DNA of 64,000 nt from Roseomonas acroporae (GTDB lineage: Bacteria; Pseudomonadota; Alphaproteobacteria; Acetobacterales; Acetobacteraceae). The translations under genes and the position numbers were made by a program. Below the pieces are notes generated by a model. The model made no database searches. It had not been told where the DNA came from and saw only the letters and a list, made by a program, of their open reading frames with translations. The DNA is taken from NCBI RefSeq assembly GCF_023223525.1, contig NZ_JALPRX010000038.1:62001-126000 (forward strand), in the 5' to 3' direction. Positions 1 through 8,020 of the stretch are shown piece by piece; within the stretch, counting starts at the first letter, position 1, and each line of letters begins with the position of its first letter.

Positions 1-229
1 CGAGGGCAGTGCCGGGGCGGCCCAGTAGGCGAAAAGGCCCGGCGGCAGGCACCGCGCCGGGCGAGGCGGCCGGACGCCGCGCCCGTTTCCCGCCGGCGCC
101 CGCCGCGAACCGCTCTCCAGGCCGCCCGCGGCGTTGACCGGTGGCCCCCTGCCGCTCCCCCTGGCCCGGCCCGTTCCGCCGGGGCAGGATGGGCCGGAGA
201 AGGCGCAACGGCACCGGGGAGGAAACGGC
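1..229. other. Window edge, no gene recognised
   Basis: This is 229 bases of very GC-rich sequence before the first supportable start codon. I see no open frame with recognisable protein character on either strand. The last dozen bases carry a purine-rich ribosome binding site (GGGGAGGAAAC) for the following TctC gene. A gene lying mostly outside the window could end or begin here, but the sequence alone does not show it. Confidence 0.5.
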
Positions 230-1252
230 ATGCCCGCACCCATCGCAAGGCGGTCGCTGCTCGGCGCCGCCGGCCTCGCCCTGCCCCTGGCGGCCTCGGC
301 GGGCGGCGCGGCCCGTGCGCAGGGCGCGGAGGGCGGCGGCACGGCGGCGGGCACGGCGGCGTCCTGGCCGAACCGGCCGGTGCGCATCGTCGTGCCCTTC
401 CCGCCCGGCGGCAGCAACGACGCGGTGGCACGGCCGCTGGCCGAGAAGCTCCAGGCGCGCTTCGGCCAGCCTTTCGTCATCGAGAACCGGCCCGGCGCCG
501 GCAGCACCATCGGCACGGACTTCGTGGCGAAATCCCCGCCCGACGGCCACACGCTGCTGGTCACCTCCTCCTCCTTCGCCACCTCCGCCGCCGTGCAGCG
601 CACGCCCTACGACGCGGCGCGCGACTTCGACGCGGTGGCGCTGCTCGCCACCGCGCCGCTGCTGCTGGTGGGCGCGCCCGACTTCCCCGCCCATACGGTG
701 CGGGACGTGGTGCGGCTGGCGAAGGAGCGGCCGGGACGGATCAACTACGGCTCCTCCGGCCCGGGCGGCATCAACCATCTCTCGATGGCGCGCTTCTGCC
801 TCGCCACGGGCATCGAGCTGACGCACATCCCCTATCGCGGCATGGGGCCGGCGGCGACCGACCTCGCCGCCGGCAACGTCCAGCTCATCATGACCACGCT
901 GGCCTCGGTGGCCGGCCTCGTGCGCGACGGCCGCATCCGCGCCATCTGCTACACCGACGAGGGCCGCCCCGAGGGCACGCCGGACGCGCCCACCGCGAGG
1001 CAGGGCGGCGTCGACTTCGAGGCCAGCCTCTGGTGGGGCCTGCTGGCGCCGCGCGGCCTGCCCGCGCCGGTGCGGCAGGCGCTGAACGCCGCCACCAACG
1101 AGGCGCTGACCGATCCGGGGCTCGCGCGCTACCTCGCCGGCGAGGGCGCCGTGCCCGCGCCGCGCCCGGCCGATGCCTGGAACGGGATGCTGCTGGCCGA
1201 TGTCGCGCGCTGGCGCGAGGTGGCGACGCGCGCCAACATCCGCATCGAGTGA
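230..1252 (+). CDS. Tripartite tricarboxylate transporter receptor (TctC/Bug family)
   Basis: The protein has 340 residues. It is a secreted periplasmic solute receptor of the Bug/TctC family, which captures small carboxylates and presents them to a TctAB permease or acts alone in sensing. The N-terminus carries a twin-Arg-like signal (RRSLLGAAGLALP, then AQG near residue 30). The family core follows: WPNRPVRIVVPFPPGG near residues 45-60, then PFVIENRPGAGSTIG, then a VAKSPPDGHTLL segment. The ATG at 230 was chosen over an upstream in-frame ATG at 134 because it has a strong GGGGAGGAAAC ribosome site and places the signal peptide first. No TctA or TctB gene is in the window, so this is an orphan receptor. 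It sits 146 bases upstream of a CoA-transferase, which suggests that it serves uptake of an acid activated as a CoA ester. The ligand is unknown. Confidence 0.88.
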   Translation: MPAPIARRSLLGAAGLALPLAASAGGAARAQGAEGGGTAAGTAASWPNRPVRIVVPFPPGGSNDAVARPLAEKLQARFGQPFVIENRPGAGSTIGTDFVAKSPPDGHTLLVTSSSFATSAAVQRTPYDAARDFDAVALLATAPLLLVGAPDFPAHTVRDVVRLAKERPGRINYGSSGPGGINHLSMARFCLATGIELTHIPYRGMGPAATDLAAGNVQLIMTTLASVAGLVRDGRIRAICYTDEGRPEGTPDAPTARQGGVDFEASLWWGLLAPRGLPAPVRQALNAATNEALTDPGLARYLAGEGAVPAPRPADAWNGMLLADVARWREVATRANIRIE

Positions 1253-1398
1253 CGCCGCGACGGCCGACGCCTCGGCGCTTCCGTGGACCGCTGCCCGTCG
1301 GCCCGCCCGGCCGCCGATCGGCAAGCGCCGCGCGCGCAGCCATGCCGGCGGACGCGGCGCGCCGTCACCCGCCCCTTCCGCCGCCCGCAGGGACCGCC

Positions 1399-2628
1399 AT
1401 GACCGAACTCGCCCGCAAGTCCTTCGACCCCGAGGCGCGCGGCGCGCTGGAGGGCGTGCGCGTGGTGGATCTCTCGCGCCTCGTCGCCGGCAACATGCTG
1501 ACCAAGGTGCTGGCCGATCACGGCGCCGAGGTGGTGAAGGTCGAGCCGCCCGAGGGCGATACGCTGCGCGCCTGGAAGGTCGGCGGCGTCGCCACGGCGT
1601 GGAAGACCTGGTGCCGCAACAAGAAGAGCATCTGCCTCGACCTGAAGTCGGCCGCCGGGCAGCAGGTGGTGCGTGACCTCGCGCGCGATGCCGCCATGTT
1701 CGTCGAGAGCTTCCGCCCCGGCGTGCTGGAGGCGATGGGCCTCGCCCCCGAGACGCTGCTCGCGATCAACCCGCGCCTCGTGATCGTGCGCGTCTCCGGC
1801 TGGGGGCAGGACGGGCCGTACCGGCACAAGCCGGGCTTCGGCACGCTGGTCGAGGGCTATTCCGGCTTCGCCGCGGTGAACGGCTTCGCCGACCGCGAGC
1901 CGGTGCTGCCGCCCATGTTCATGGGCGACGCCTATGCCGGCCTGTACGGCGCCGCCGCCGCGATGATCGCGCTGCGCGCCGCCGAGGGCGGATACGGGCG
2001 CGGCCAGGTGATCGACCTCTCGCTGTTCGAGCCGATGCTCGCCGTGATGGAGCCGCAGGTGGCGAGCTACCGCGTCAGCGGCGTGCGCAAGCCGCGCACC
2101 GGCAGCCGCTCCACCAACACCGCGCCGCGCAACGCCTACCGCACCAGCGACGGCGGCTGGGTGTGCCTTTCCGCCTCGACGCAGGGCATGACCGAGAAGC
2201 TGTTCCGCTCGATCGGCCGCGCGGAGCTGATCGACGATCCCCGATTCCGCGCCAACCCGGACCGCCTCGCGCATGTCGAGGAGCTGGACGCGATCGTCGG
2301 CGGCTTCATCGCGGCGCGGACCCTGGCCGAGACGCTGGAGCACTTCGACCGCGCCGGCGTCACCATCGGCCCGGTCATGGAGGCGGCGGACCTGCTGGAG
2401 GACCGCTACGTTGCCGAGCGCGAGGCGCTGGTGGCGGTGCCGGACGCGGAGATGCCCGGCGGCTGGCTGCCCATGCACGGCGCGGTGCCGCGCCTTTCCG
2501 GCACGCCGGGCATCCTGGCGCGGCCGGCGCCGGGGCTCGGGGAGCACAACGCGGAGATCCTCGGCGCCGCGCTGGGCGAGGCGGCGCTGGCGCGGCTGCG
2601 GGAGGCGGGGGTGGTAAGGGGGGCGTAG
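1399..2628 (+). CDS. CaiB/BaiF class III CoA-transferase
   Basis: The protein has 409 residues, a normal length for family III CoA-transferases, which move CoA between acyl-CoA donors and carboxylic acids. The hallmark N-terminus GVRVVDLSRLVAGNMLTKVLADHGAEV is seen from about residue 14, followed by VKVEPPEGDTLR and the NKKSICLDLKS segment. The catalytic Asp lies in GDAYAGLYGAAAA near residue 176, the position of the formyl-CoA transferase Asp. The ATG at 1399 is chosen because an upstream ATG in the same frame would add a basic tail without homology. It follows the TctC gene on the same strand and faces the convergent second CoA-transferase. The substrate cannot be read from sequence. Confidence 0.9.
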   Translation: MTELARKSFDPEARGALEGVRVVDLSRLVAGNMLTKVLADHGAEVVKVEPPEGDTLRAWKVGGVATAWKTWCRNKKSICLDLKSAAGQQVVRDLARDAAMFVESFRPGVLEAMGLAPETLLAINPRLVIVRVSGWGQDGPYRHKPGFGTLVEGYSGFAAVNGFADREPVLPPMFMGDAYAGLYGAAAAMIALRAAEGGYGRGQVIDLSLFEPMLAVMEPQVASYRVSGVRKPRTGSRSTNTAPRNAYRTSDGGWVCLSASTQGMTEKLFRSIGRAELIDDPRFRANPDRLAHVEELDAIVGGFIAARTLAETLEHFDRAGVTIGPVMEAADLLEDRYVAEREALVAVPDAEMPGGWLPMHGAVPRLSGTPGILARPAPGLGEHNAEILGAALGEAALARLREAGVVRGA

Positions 2629-2978
2629 GGCCGGGCCGCAGAGAGGGCCTCGCCCTCTCCGCACTCTCCCACCAGGGGCCTTGCCCCTGGACCCCACCAA
2701 AGGGCGAAGCCCCTTTGGAAACCCCCCCCCCTGGATTCGAGGCCCGACGGCTGAACCGGCGAGGCCGCGAAACGCCGGCGGAGGTCCAGGAACCTGCGGA
2801 CGCGGTGCGTCAGCCCCTGGTGGGTATGGTCCGGAGAGGGCAAGGCCTTCCCCGGGCGGGTGGATGCCCAGGGAGGGCAGCGCCCTCCCTGGAAGGATGC
2901 CCGGGAGGGCAGCGCCCTCCCTGGAAGGATGCCCGGGAGGGCAGCGCCCCCCCTTGGAAAAGGCCCCGTCGCGAAGGG
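2629..2978. repeat. Array of GGGC-NNN-GCCC hairpins between convergent genes
   Basis: This 350-base gap between two convergent CoA-transferase genes consists largely of short perfect inverted repeats with three-base loops. Examples are 2641-2659 (8-bp arms, loop CTC), 2672-2690 (8-bp arms, loop CTT), about 2697-2717 (loop GAA, arms with CCAAAGGG) and 2868-2892 (11-bp arms, loop AGC). The last unit is then iterated with a 32-base period, with units starting near 2891 and 2923. Each hairpin has the same GGGC-NNN-GCCC core. The array may act as a bidirectional terminator. The same module type recurs at 33343-33612. Confidence 0.85.
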
Positions 2979-4160
2979 TCAGACCGCCCCGGCCTCGCGC
3001 AGCGCCGCGACTTCCAGGTCGGAGAAGCCGAATTCGCGGAACACCTCCGCCGTGTGCTCGCCGCGCTCCGGCGTCGGCCGGCGCTGCGGCGCGGCGCCGG
3101 CGATCTGCATCGGCGGCCGCACCACCGCGATGTCGCCGAGCTTCGGGTGGTGCAGCGGCAGCTCCATCTGCAGGTGCTTCACCTGCTCGTCGGCGAAGAC
3201 CTGGTCCATGGAGTAGACCGGCCCGCTCGGCACGCCGGCCTTGTTGAGCCGCGCGATCCAGTTGGCGCTGGTGTCGGTCTCCAGGCGCGACTGCAGCAGC
3301 GCGTTGGTCTTGGCGCGGTTCTGCGCCCGCAGCTTGTCGTTGGCGAGGTCGGGGTCCTTCGCCTCCTCCTCGATGCCGAGCGTGGCCACGATGCGGTTCC
3401 ACATCTCCTGCCCGCCGCCGGCGAGGTTCATCAGCCCGTCGCTGGTGCGGAACAGGCCGGTGGGCACGGTGGTCGGGTGGTCGTTGCCGGCCTGGCCCGG
3501 CACCTCGTGCCTCATCGTCCAGCGCGTGGCCTGGAAGTCCATCATCGCGATCATCGCTTCGAGCAGGCTGGTGTGGACCCAGCGGCCGACGCCGGTCACC
3601 TCGCGCTCCAGCAGCGCCACCAGGATGCCGATCGCGGTGTAGAGGCCGGCGGTGAGGTCGGCGACCGGGATGCCGACGCGCACCGGTCCCTGGCCGGGCA
3701 GGCCGGTGACGCTCATCAGCCCGCCCATGCCCTGCGCGATCTGGTCGAAGCCCGGGCGGCGCGCATAGGGGCCGTCCTGCCCGAAGCCGGAGATCGAGCC
3801 GAGCACGATGCGCGGGTTGATCGCTTTGAGCGATTCGTAGTCGATGCCGAGCCGGTCCTTCACGTCGGGGCGGTAGTTCTCCACCACCACGTCGGCCTTC
3901 TCGACGAGCCGGCGGAAGGCGGCGAGGCCCTCGGGATGCTTCAGGTTCAGCGTGATGCCGCGCTTGTTGCGGTGGACGTGCTGGAAATCCGGCCCGTGCC
4001 GCTCGCCACCCAGCCCCTTGCCCGTATCGACCGCCGAGGGCGCCTCGATCTTGATGACGTTCGCCCCCCAGTCGGCGAGCTGGCGCACGCAGGTCGGGCC
4101 GGAGCGGACGCGGGTGAGGTCGAGGACGGTGAAGCGGGCGAGCGGGCCTGGGTCGGGCAT
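2979..4160 (-). CDS. CaiB/BaiF class III CoA-transferase
   Basis: The protein has 393 residues and is a second family III CoA-transferase, convergent with the one at 1399. It begins PLARFTVLDLTRVRSGPTC, then GANVIKIEAP, then NKRGITLNLKHPEG, the standard N-terminal Rossmann part. The probable catalytic Asp is in PVADLTAGLYTAIG near residue 168. The C-terminal part (VPSGPVYSMDQVFADEQV) is typical of the fold. The ATG has a GGAAACCGGAA ribosome site just upstream. It is only distantly similar to its neighbour, so it is not a tandem duplicate. A role in CoA activation of a carboxylic acid is inferred from the family; the substrate is unknown. Confidence 0.9.
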   Translation of the reverse strand: MPDPGPLARFTVLDLTRVRSGPTCVRQLADWGANVIKIEAPSAVDTGKGLGGERHGPDFQHVHRNKRGITLNLKHPEGLAAFRRLVEKADVVVENYRPDVKDRLGIDYESLKAINPRIVLGSISGFGQDGPYARRPGFDQIAQGMGGLMSVTGLPGQGPVRVGIPVADLTAGLYTAIGILVALLEREVTGVGRWVHTSLLEAMIAMMDFQATRWTMRHEVPGQAGNDHPTTVPTGLFRTSDGLMNLAGGGQEMWNRIVATLGIEEEAKDPDLANDKLRAQNRAKTNALLQSRLETDTSANWIARLNKAGVPSGPVYSMDQVFADEQVKHLQMELPLHHPKLGDIAVVRPPMQIAGAAPQRRPTPERGEHTAEVFREFGFSDLEVAALREAGAV

Positions 4161-4466
4161 TTCCGGTTTCCTGTTGTGTGCCCGTCCGTGTGTGGGGGAC
4201 GGGCATCGTGTGCGCGGCCGGACCGGGGCGGTTGGCCCCGGAGGCGGCGGGGGAGCCGAGAGGCCGGCGATGCCGCCGGCCGATGGGATGGGGTCATCCT
4301 ATCGTGCCCCGGGCGCCTGAACAGGGAGGCAGGCCGGCTCGGGCGCCGCGCTCGCGGCTGTCCCCTGACCTGCCCCCCTGGCCCGCTACTCTGGCCTGCT
4401 ACTCTGGCCCGCCCCGCCCGACGCGGCCATCCTGCCGCGCCTGCCTTTGCCGGAGTCCCTCACCGC
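4161..4466. other. Divergent intergenic region
   Basis: This 306-base region lies between the minus-strand CoA-transferase and the plus-strand amidase-like gene. It should hold both promoters, but I cannot place a convincing -35/-10 pair in this GC-rich DNA. Near 4383-4412 the phrase CTACTCTGGCC is repeated three times in tandem. A weak GGAG lies about 11 bases before the GTG start at 4467. Confidence 0.5.
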
Positions 4467-5888
4467 GTGACCCAGCCCACCGATCCCGCCCTGATGAGCG
4501 CCGAGACGCTGCTCGCCCACTACGCCCGCCGCGCCCTGTCGCCGGTCGAGGCGCTGCAGGCGGTGCTGGAGCGGGTGGCGCGCTACAACCCCTGGGTCAA
4601 CGCCTTCGCCGCGATGAACCCGCGCGCCCTGCAGGCGGCGGGCGAGAGCGAGGCGCGCTGGAGCGCCGGCCGGCCGCTCGGCCCGCTCGACGGCGTGCCG
4701 GTGACGGTGCAGGACCTGATCGACCTCGCCGGCTTCCCGACGCGCCGCGGCAGCCGCACCACCCCGACCGCGCCCGCGCGCGAGGACGCGCCGCTGGTGC
4801 TGGGGCTGAAGGCGGCCGGGGCGGTGATCCTCGGCAAGACCACCACCACCGAATTCGGCTGGAAGACCCCGGGCGACTGCCCGCTGCACGGCATCACCCG
4901 CAACCCGTGGGACCCGCGCCGCACCGCCGGCGGCGCCGCCGCGGGCGCGGCGGCGGCGGGGGCGGCCTGCTTCGGGCCGCTGCATGCCGGCCTCGATGCC
5001 GGCGGCTCGCTCCGCATCCCGGCCGCCTTCTGCGGGCTGGTCGGGATGAAGCCGAGCGTCGGGCTGGTGCCGCAATGGCCGCACGGCGCCTTCGCGCCGG
5101 TCGCCTGCGCCGGGCCGATGACGCGCTCGGTGCGTGACGCGGCGCTGATGCTGGGCGCCATGGCGCGCCACGACCTGCGCGACCCGCTCTGCCTGCCCGA
5201 TCGGCCGCGCGACTGGCTTTCCGGCATCGAGGACGGGGTGGCCGGGCTGCGCGTCGCCGTGGTGCGCCGCTTCGGCTTCGAGGCGCCGCTGGACGCGGAC
5301 GGGGCGGCGGCGCTGGCGGCGGCCGCGCGGCTGCTCGCCGAATCCGGCGCCGAGGTGGAGGAGGCCGATCCCGGCCTGCCGGACATGCACACCCTGTTCG
5401 GCCATCTCTGGGGCGCGGCGCTGGCGCGGCTCGTGGCCGGCATCCCGGCGGAGAAGCGCGCCCTGCTGGATGCCGGCCTCGTCGAGCTGGCCGAGCGGCA
5501 GGGCGCCATGCGCGCCATCGACTACGTGGCCGCCGAGGCGCTGCGGCTGGAGGCGGCGCACGCCATGGCCCGCTTCCACCAGCGCCACGACCTGGTGCTG
5601 ACCGCCGCCACCCCGACCGCCGCCTTCGCCGCCGACCAGCCGACCCTCCGCCCCGCCGAGGCGCTGTGGCGCGACTGGGCGCCCTGGACCTTCGCCTTCG
5701 GCCTAACCGGCCAGCCCGCCATCGGCGTGCCGGTCGGGCTCGACGACGACGGCATGCCGCGCGCCGTGCAGGTGGCGGCCGCGATCCACCGCGACGACCT
5801 CGCCTTCCGCGCCGCGCGGGTGATCGAGCGGGCGGCGGCGCTGCCGCTGGCCGAGCCGCGGAACGCATCGCCACCCGGGCCGGGCTGA
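4467..5888 (+). CDS. Amidase-signature family protein lacking catalytic Lys and cis-Ser
   Basis: The protein has 473 residues with the full-length amidase-signature fold: SPVEALQAVLERVARYNPWVNAF, GRPLGPLDGVPV, GAVILGKTTTTEFGW, LRIPAAFCGLVGMKPS and a matching C-terminus. Active members use a Ser-cisSer-Lys triad. Here the GVPxxVKD motif reads VTVQDLIDLAGF, with Gln where Lys belongs, and the usual GGSSGGSAAA loop reads GGAAAGAAAAG, so the cis-Ser is Ala. Only the nucleophile Ser in DAGGSLRIPA is kept. I therefore expect no ordinary amide hydrolysis. The frame is otherwise intact, so this looks like a retained pseudoenzyme and not a decaying gene. The start is GTG at 4467 or ATG at 4494. The intact amidase at 60388 is a useful contrast. 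Confidence 0.85.
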   Translation: MTQPTDPALMSAETLLAHYARRALSPVEALQAVLERVARYNPWVNAFAAMNPRALQAAGESEARWSAGRPLGPLDGVPVTVQDLIDLAGFPTRRGSRTTPTAPAREDAPLVLGLKAAGAVILGKTTTTEFGWKTPGDCPLHGITRNPWDPRRTAGGAAAGAAAAGAACFGPLHAGLDAGGSLRIPAAFCGLVGMKPSVGLVPQWPHGAFAPVACAGPMTRSVRDAALMLGAMARHDLRDPLCLPDRPRDWLSGIEDGVAGLRVAVVRRFGFEAPLDADGAAALAAAARLLAESGAEVEEADPGLPDMHTLFGHLWGAALARLVAGIPAEKRALLDAGLVELAERQGAMRAIDYVAAEALRLEAAHAMARFHQRHDLVLTAATPTAAFAADQPTLRPAEALWRDWAPWTFAFGLTGQPAIGVPVGLDDDGMPRAVQVAAAIHRDDLAFRAARVIERAAALPLAEPRNASPPGPG

Positions 5889-5897
5889 ACCGGCCGC

Positions 5898-5946
5898 GGC
5901 TGGCGCCGTTCCGGCCCGACAGTATCGGGACGAGACGGCGCCAGCC
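5898..5946. terminator. Large palindrome (P module), likely terminator
   Basis: The arms GGCTGGCGCCGT (5898-5909) and ACGGCGCCAGCC (5935-5946) are perfect over 12 bp, with a further inner CCCGA/TCGGG pairing. It begins ten bases after the amidase-like gene. It is the palindromic half of the composite element described for 18114-18406 and 27406-27510, and is followed directly by the hairpin module in reverse orientation. Confidence 0.7.
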
Positions 5947-6003
5947 TTCGATCCGGCGTATTTCCGAGCCGCTGAGCGAGGACGCTCAGCGTGCGAATGC
6001 TCT
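5944..6003 (-). repeat. Diverged copy of the 63-bp intergenic element (E module)
   Basis: Read on the minus strand this is a 60-base version of the element tandemly repeated at 18114. It shares AGAGCATT, the hairpin GCTGAGCG-TCCT-CGCTCAGC, GGCTCGGAAA and the trailing AAGGCTGG that leads into the palindrome. The hairpin core is almost unchanged, while the A-rich tail is diverged. Confidence 0.75.
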
Positions 6004-6167
6004 GCGTGCCATCGTCTGGGCCGGCGTTCGGGCCGGCGTTTCGGGCTGGCGTGGCACGGCCGGTTCTGGCATCCAGGGTTCGCATTTTGTTCGGATGCCG
6101 GCGATGCCGCGCCGGCCGCGCGGCACTGCCGGCCCGTCGGCATCGCGGATCGGTTCGTGGAGGCCGC

Positions 6168-6989
6168 ATGACCAGGATCGCCCGCTCGGAACACCCGAGG
6201 ATCCGGCAACTCGTGGACGTCGAGGGCCGCAAGGTGGCCGAGGTGGCGACCCAATTCGGCTGCTCGCCGGCCAACGTCTACGCCATCCTCGCCAGGCAGC
6301 GGCGCCTGGACGCGCCGGGGAGCACGGAGCCGGCGGTGGATGCCGGCACGGCGCCGCCGACGCCCGGCCGCGGGCGCGGCGCGCCGGAGCGGGCGAGGGA
6401 GGAGGAAGGGGAGGGGACGGACGAGGCCGCGGCCGGCACGGCACCGGACCTCCTGGTCACGGCGCCCGACATGGTACCGCCGGCCCACTCGCCGGCCCGT
6501 CCCCCGGCCCACTCCATGCTGCCGCCGCCGACTCCGGCCGGTCACGCGGCGCCCGCGCCCGAGGCGCCGCCGATCGCCGACCTGTTCGCGGCCCCGGCCG
6601 CCGAGCCGCGCCCCGCCCCGGCCGCCGACCCTGCCACCGACCGCACCACCGATCGCACCACCGATCGCACCATTGGCCGCCCCGTCCCTGCCACCGCGCC
6701 CGCACCTCTCCGCGCACCCGCCGCCCCGAAGGCGCCGCCCGCCGGCCGTGCCGCCCGCGAGGCGGCCGCGCCGCCGCGTGGCGGCTCGGCGGCCGGCGGC
6801 CTCAGGGCCGCCTTCGCGCTGGTGATGCGCAGCCCGGAGGGCGACGAGTCCACCGCCCGCTTCCGCTCGCTCGACGAGCTTCTCGCCGCCAGCCGGCCCT
6901 TCCTGCGCGCCGCCGCCCGCAGCGCCGAGCCGGTCTGGTTCTCCATCCAGCCCTGCGACCCCGCCGAGCCGGACGACGACGGCTTCTGA
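6168..6989 (+). CDS. HTH-domain protein with long Ala/Pro-rich linker
   Basis: The protein has 273 residues in three parts. Residues 1-45 look like a helix-turn-helix of the resolvase/CENP-B kind (IRQLVDVEGRKVAEVATQFG then CSPANVYAILARQRR). Residues 46-205 are a low-complexity Ala/Pro linker that includes three tandem four-residue units built on DRTT (near residues 157-168, DNA about 6637-6672). Residues 206-273 form a compact C-terminal domain (LRAAFALVMRSPEG, RFRSLDELLAASRPFL, AEPVWFSIQP) ending in an acidic tail. I do not recognise the C-terminal domain. The ATG at 6168 directly starts the HTH part. A DNA-binding role is inferred; partners and targets are unknown. A strong hairpin terminator follows. 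Confidence 0.75.
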   Translation: MTRIARSEHPRIRQLVDVEGRKVAEVATQFGCSPANVYAILARQRRLDAPGSTEPAVDAGTAPPTPGRGRGAPERAREEEGEGTDEAAAGTAPDLLVTAPDMVPPAHSPARPPAHSMLPPPTPAGHAAPAPEAPPIADLFAAPAAEPRPAPAADPATDRTTDRTTDRTIGRPVPATAPAPLRAPAAPKAPPAGRAAREAAAPPRGGSAAGGLRAAFALVMRSPEGDESTARFRSLDELLAASRPFLRAAARSAEPVWFSIQPCDPAEPDDDGF

Positions 6990-6994
6990 GCCGG

Positions 6995-7018
6995 GCCCCG
7001 GCGCCGAGGGGCCGGGGC
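6995..7018. terminator. GC hairpin after the HTH gene
   Basis: Perfect 8-bp arms GCCCCGGC and GCCGGGGC flank an eight-base loop, starting six bases after the stop codon. There is no T-tract, which is common in DNA of this composition. Confidence 0.6.
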
Positions 7019-7131
7019 GCGGCACGGCAGGTTAGGGCAGGGCGGCGGCCCCGGCCGGCGCCCTGCCCGCCGGAAGCGCCCGCCGGCCGGCGGATGGACG
7101 CGCCGGCCGTCGCCATGGCAGCCTCCCCGAC

Positions 7132-7947
7132 ATGGCGACGCATTCCGAACCCACCCCGCGCGGCACCATCCCCCCGGCCATCCCGCGCGTCGCGCTGGTG
7201 ACCGGCGCCGCGCGCCGGGTCGGGCGCGCCATCGCGCTCGCCCTGGCCGATGCCGGCTTCGACATCGCCCTGCACCACGCCCATTCCGTCGCCGAGGCGG
7301 AGGACACCGCCGCCGCCATCCGCGACCGCGGTCGCCGCGCCATGCTGCTGCGCGCCGACCTCGCCCGCGAGGCGGAGGTGGCGCCGCTGCTGCCGCTGGC
7401 CGCGCGCGGCCTCGGCCCGGTCGGGGTGCTGGTCAACAACGCCAGCACCTTCGAGCGCGACGAGTGGCAGGACGCGACGCGCGAGAGCTGGGACCGGCAC
7501 ATCGAGCCCAACCTGCGTGCCCCCTTCGTGCTGACCCAGGAATTCGCGCGCGCCCTGCCCGAGGGCGCCGAGGGCTGCGTCGTCAACCTGATCGACCAGC
7601 GCGTCTGGTCGCTGACGCCGCACTTCCTCTCCTACACCGTCTCCAAGGCGGCGCTCTGGGCGCTGACGCAGCAATTCGCCCTGGCCCTGGCGCCGCGCAT
7701 CCGGGTCAACGGCATCGGTCCCGGCCCCGCCCTGCCCAGCCTGCGCCAGTCGGCGGAACAGTTCGCCCAGCAATGCGCCACCACCCCGCTGGCGCGCGGC
7801 ACCTCGCCCGACGAGATCGCCCGCGCCGTGCTGGCCATCCTCTCCCTGCCGGCGATGACCGGGCAGATGATCGCGCTCGACGGCGGCCAGCACCTGCAAT
7901 GGTCGCCCACGCGCCGCGCCGCGCCCGACGGCGCGGTGGCGGAATAG
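7132..7947 (+). CDS. SDR oxidoreductase, pteridine-reductase/FolM-like
   Basis: The protein has 271 residues and is a classical short-chain dehydrogenase with an NADPH-type glycine motif TGAARRVGRAIA near residues 23-34, NNAS near residue 103 and an active-site YTVSK near residue 165. The TGxxxR variant, and an Asp (VVNLIDQRVW) where most SDRs carry the catalytic Ser, are features of pteridine reductases such as PTR1 and FolM. Reduction of dihydropterins is therefore a reasonable inference. It is followed 73 bases later by folB, which fits a folate or pterin context. The N-terminal 17 residues before PRVALVTG are variable, and an internal start is possible. Confidence 0.82.
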   Translation: MATHSEPTPRGTIPPAIPRVALVTGAARRVGRAIALALADAGFDIALHHAHSVAEAEDTAAAIRDRGRRAMLLRADLAREAEVAPLLPLAARGLGPVGVLVNNASTFERDEWQDATRESWDRHIEPNLRAPFVLTQEFARALPEGAEGCVVNLIDQRVWSLTPHFLSYTVSKAALWALTQQFALALAPRIRVNGIGPGPALPSLRQSAEQFAQQCATTPLARGTSPDEIARAVLAILSLPAMTGQMIALDGGQHLQWSPTRRAAPDGAVAE

Positions 7948-8020
7948 CGCGCGTGCCGGCGCGCCCCGCCGCGGGCCTGCCCAGGCCCCCGTCCCGGCGG
8001 CCCGCGCCGGGGGGCGCCGC

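Noticed and set aside
134-229. Extended N-terminus of the first TctC protein
   Set aside because: The ATG at 134 would place a Pro/Gly-rich tail before the signal peptide. ATG 230 has the ribosome site.
2868-2955. Could the 32-base periodic units be a CRISPR array
   Set aside because: The units are contiguous without unique spacers and are self-complementary. There are no cas genes.
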